NCBI GenBank assembly: GCA_947632015.1
Contig: CANRNP010000009.1
Location: forward strand, 1-43,481
DNA: 43,481 nt
Source: an uncultured Clostridia bacterium
Lineage (GTDB): Bacteria > Bacillota > Clostridia > Christensenellales > Borkfalkiaceae
Direction of reading: 5' to 3'
A program made the translations under genes and the position numbers. The notes under the pieces were generated by a model. It was given only the letters and a program-made list of their open reading frames with translations. It ran no database searches and was not told the origin of the DNA. Positions 43,399 through 43,481 of the stretch are shown here, piece after piece (the first letter of the stretch is position 1; every line of letters begins with the position of its first letter).

Positions 43399-43481
43399 AA
43401 CTGCGGCGATTCCTCGACAAGCTCGGAATGACATATTAGGAAAGGGCGGGCGGGGGGACGTTTTAGAACAAAGGACACCAC
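43399..43481. repeat. Interspersed repeat at the right end
   Basis: Contains ACTGCGGCGATTCC and a hairpin ATTCC/GGAAT (43409-43429) that matches 41620-41640 except for compensating changes, then GACATATTAGGAAAGGGCGG and a partial copy of the terminal element (AAGGACACCAC, 43471-43481). The window ends inside it. Confidence 0.7.

Overview
The window reads as chromosomal DNA of a fairly GC-rich Clostridia-class Bacillota. This rests on gene content and order: a six-cysteine SCIFF peptide with its radical SAM maturase between yajC and secD, YlxM next to Ffh, HemZ, a long bifunctional Rel, EndoA, and the orders ruvC-ruvA-ruvB-queA-tgt-yajC-secD-secF-recJ-rel and plsX-rnc-smc-ftsY-ylxM-ffh. The Christensenellales are my guess from memory; a marker-gene tree would settle it. 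TAA, TAG and TGA all act as stops. No tRNA, rRNA or CRISPR array was seen. The window starts and ends inside the same repeat family, as a contig broken at repeats would.

Layout. 1-480: a C-rich palindrome and a tandem, hairpin-rich repeat array that runs up to the ffh stop. 479-4039: the SRP genes ffh, ylxM and ftsY, with two small membrane proteins between ylxM and ftsY. 4101-9365: smc, rnc and plsX, overlapping and probably one transcript. 9615-9968: a lone EndoA/MazF-type toxin on the plus strand. 10071-15174: four overlapping or closely spaced pilin-like genes led by an unusually large prepilin with GLUG repeats. 15456-16388: a stand-alone tyrosine recombinase. 16524-27755: hemZ, a metallo-beta-lactamase-fold hydrolase, rel, recJ, secF, secD, scfB, scfA and a TIGR04086 membrane protein. 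27906-29666: yajC and tgt.

29839-32513 holds two plus-strand lipoproteins that look like CE2-type SGNH esterases and arose by duplication, followed by a terminator and three copies of a structured 80-nt repeat. 32955-38454 is the queA-ruvB-ruvA-ruvC block, with two TIR-domain/BspA-type leucine-rich-repeat genes inserted between ruvA and ruvB. 38582-40768 is a short plus-strand run (membrane protein, YggS, zinc-dependent phospholipase C-like protein). 40846-43205 carries queH, pdxT and pdxS, then more repeats to the end.

How the genes connect. Ffh, FtsY, SecD, SecF and YajC serve protein export. Smc, RecJ and RuvABC serve chromosome organisation and recombination. QueA, Tgt and QueH are three steps of queuosine tRNA modification. 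PdxS and PdxT make pyridoxal phosphate and YggS buffers it. The parts least explained by known biology are the structured repeat arrays beside ffh and queA, the palindromic element in frame inside hemZ, the TIR-LRR pair in the ruv operon, and the divergent pair of predicted leaderless genes at ruvC. All calls come from reading the sequence; no database search was run.
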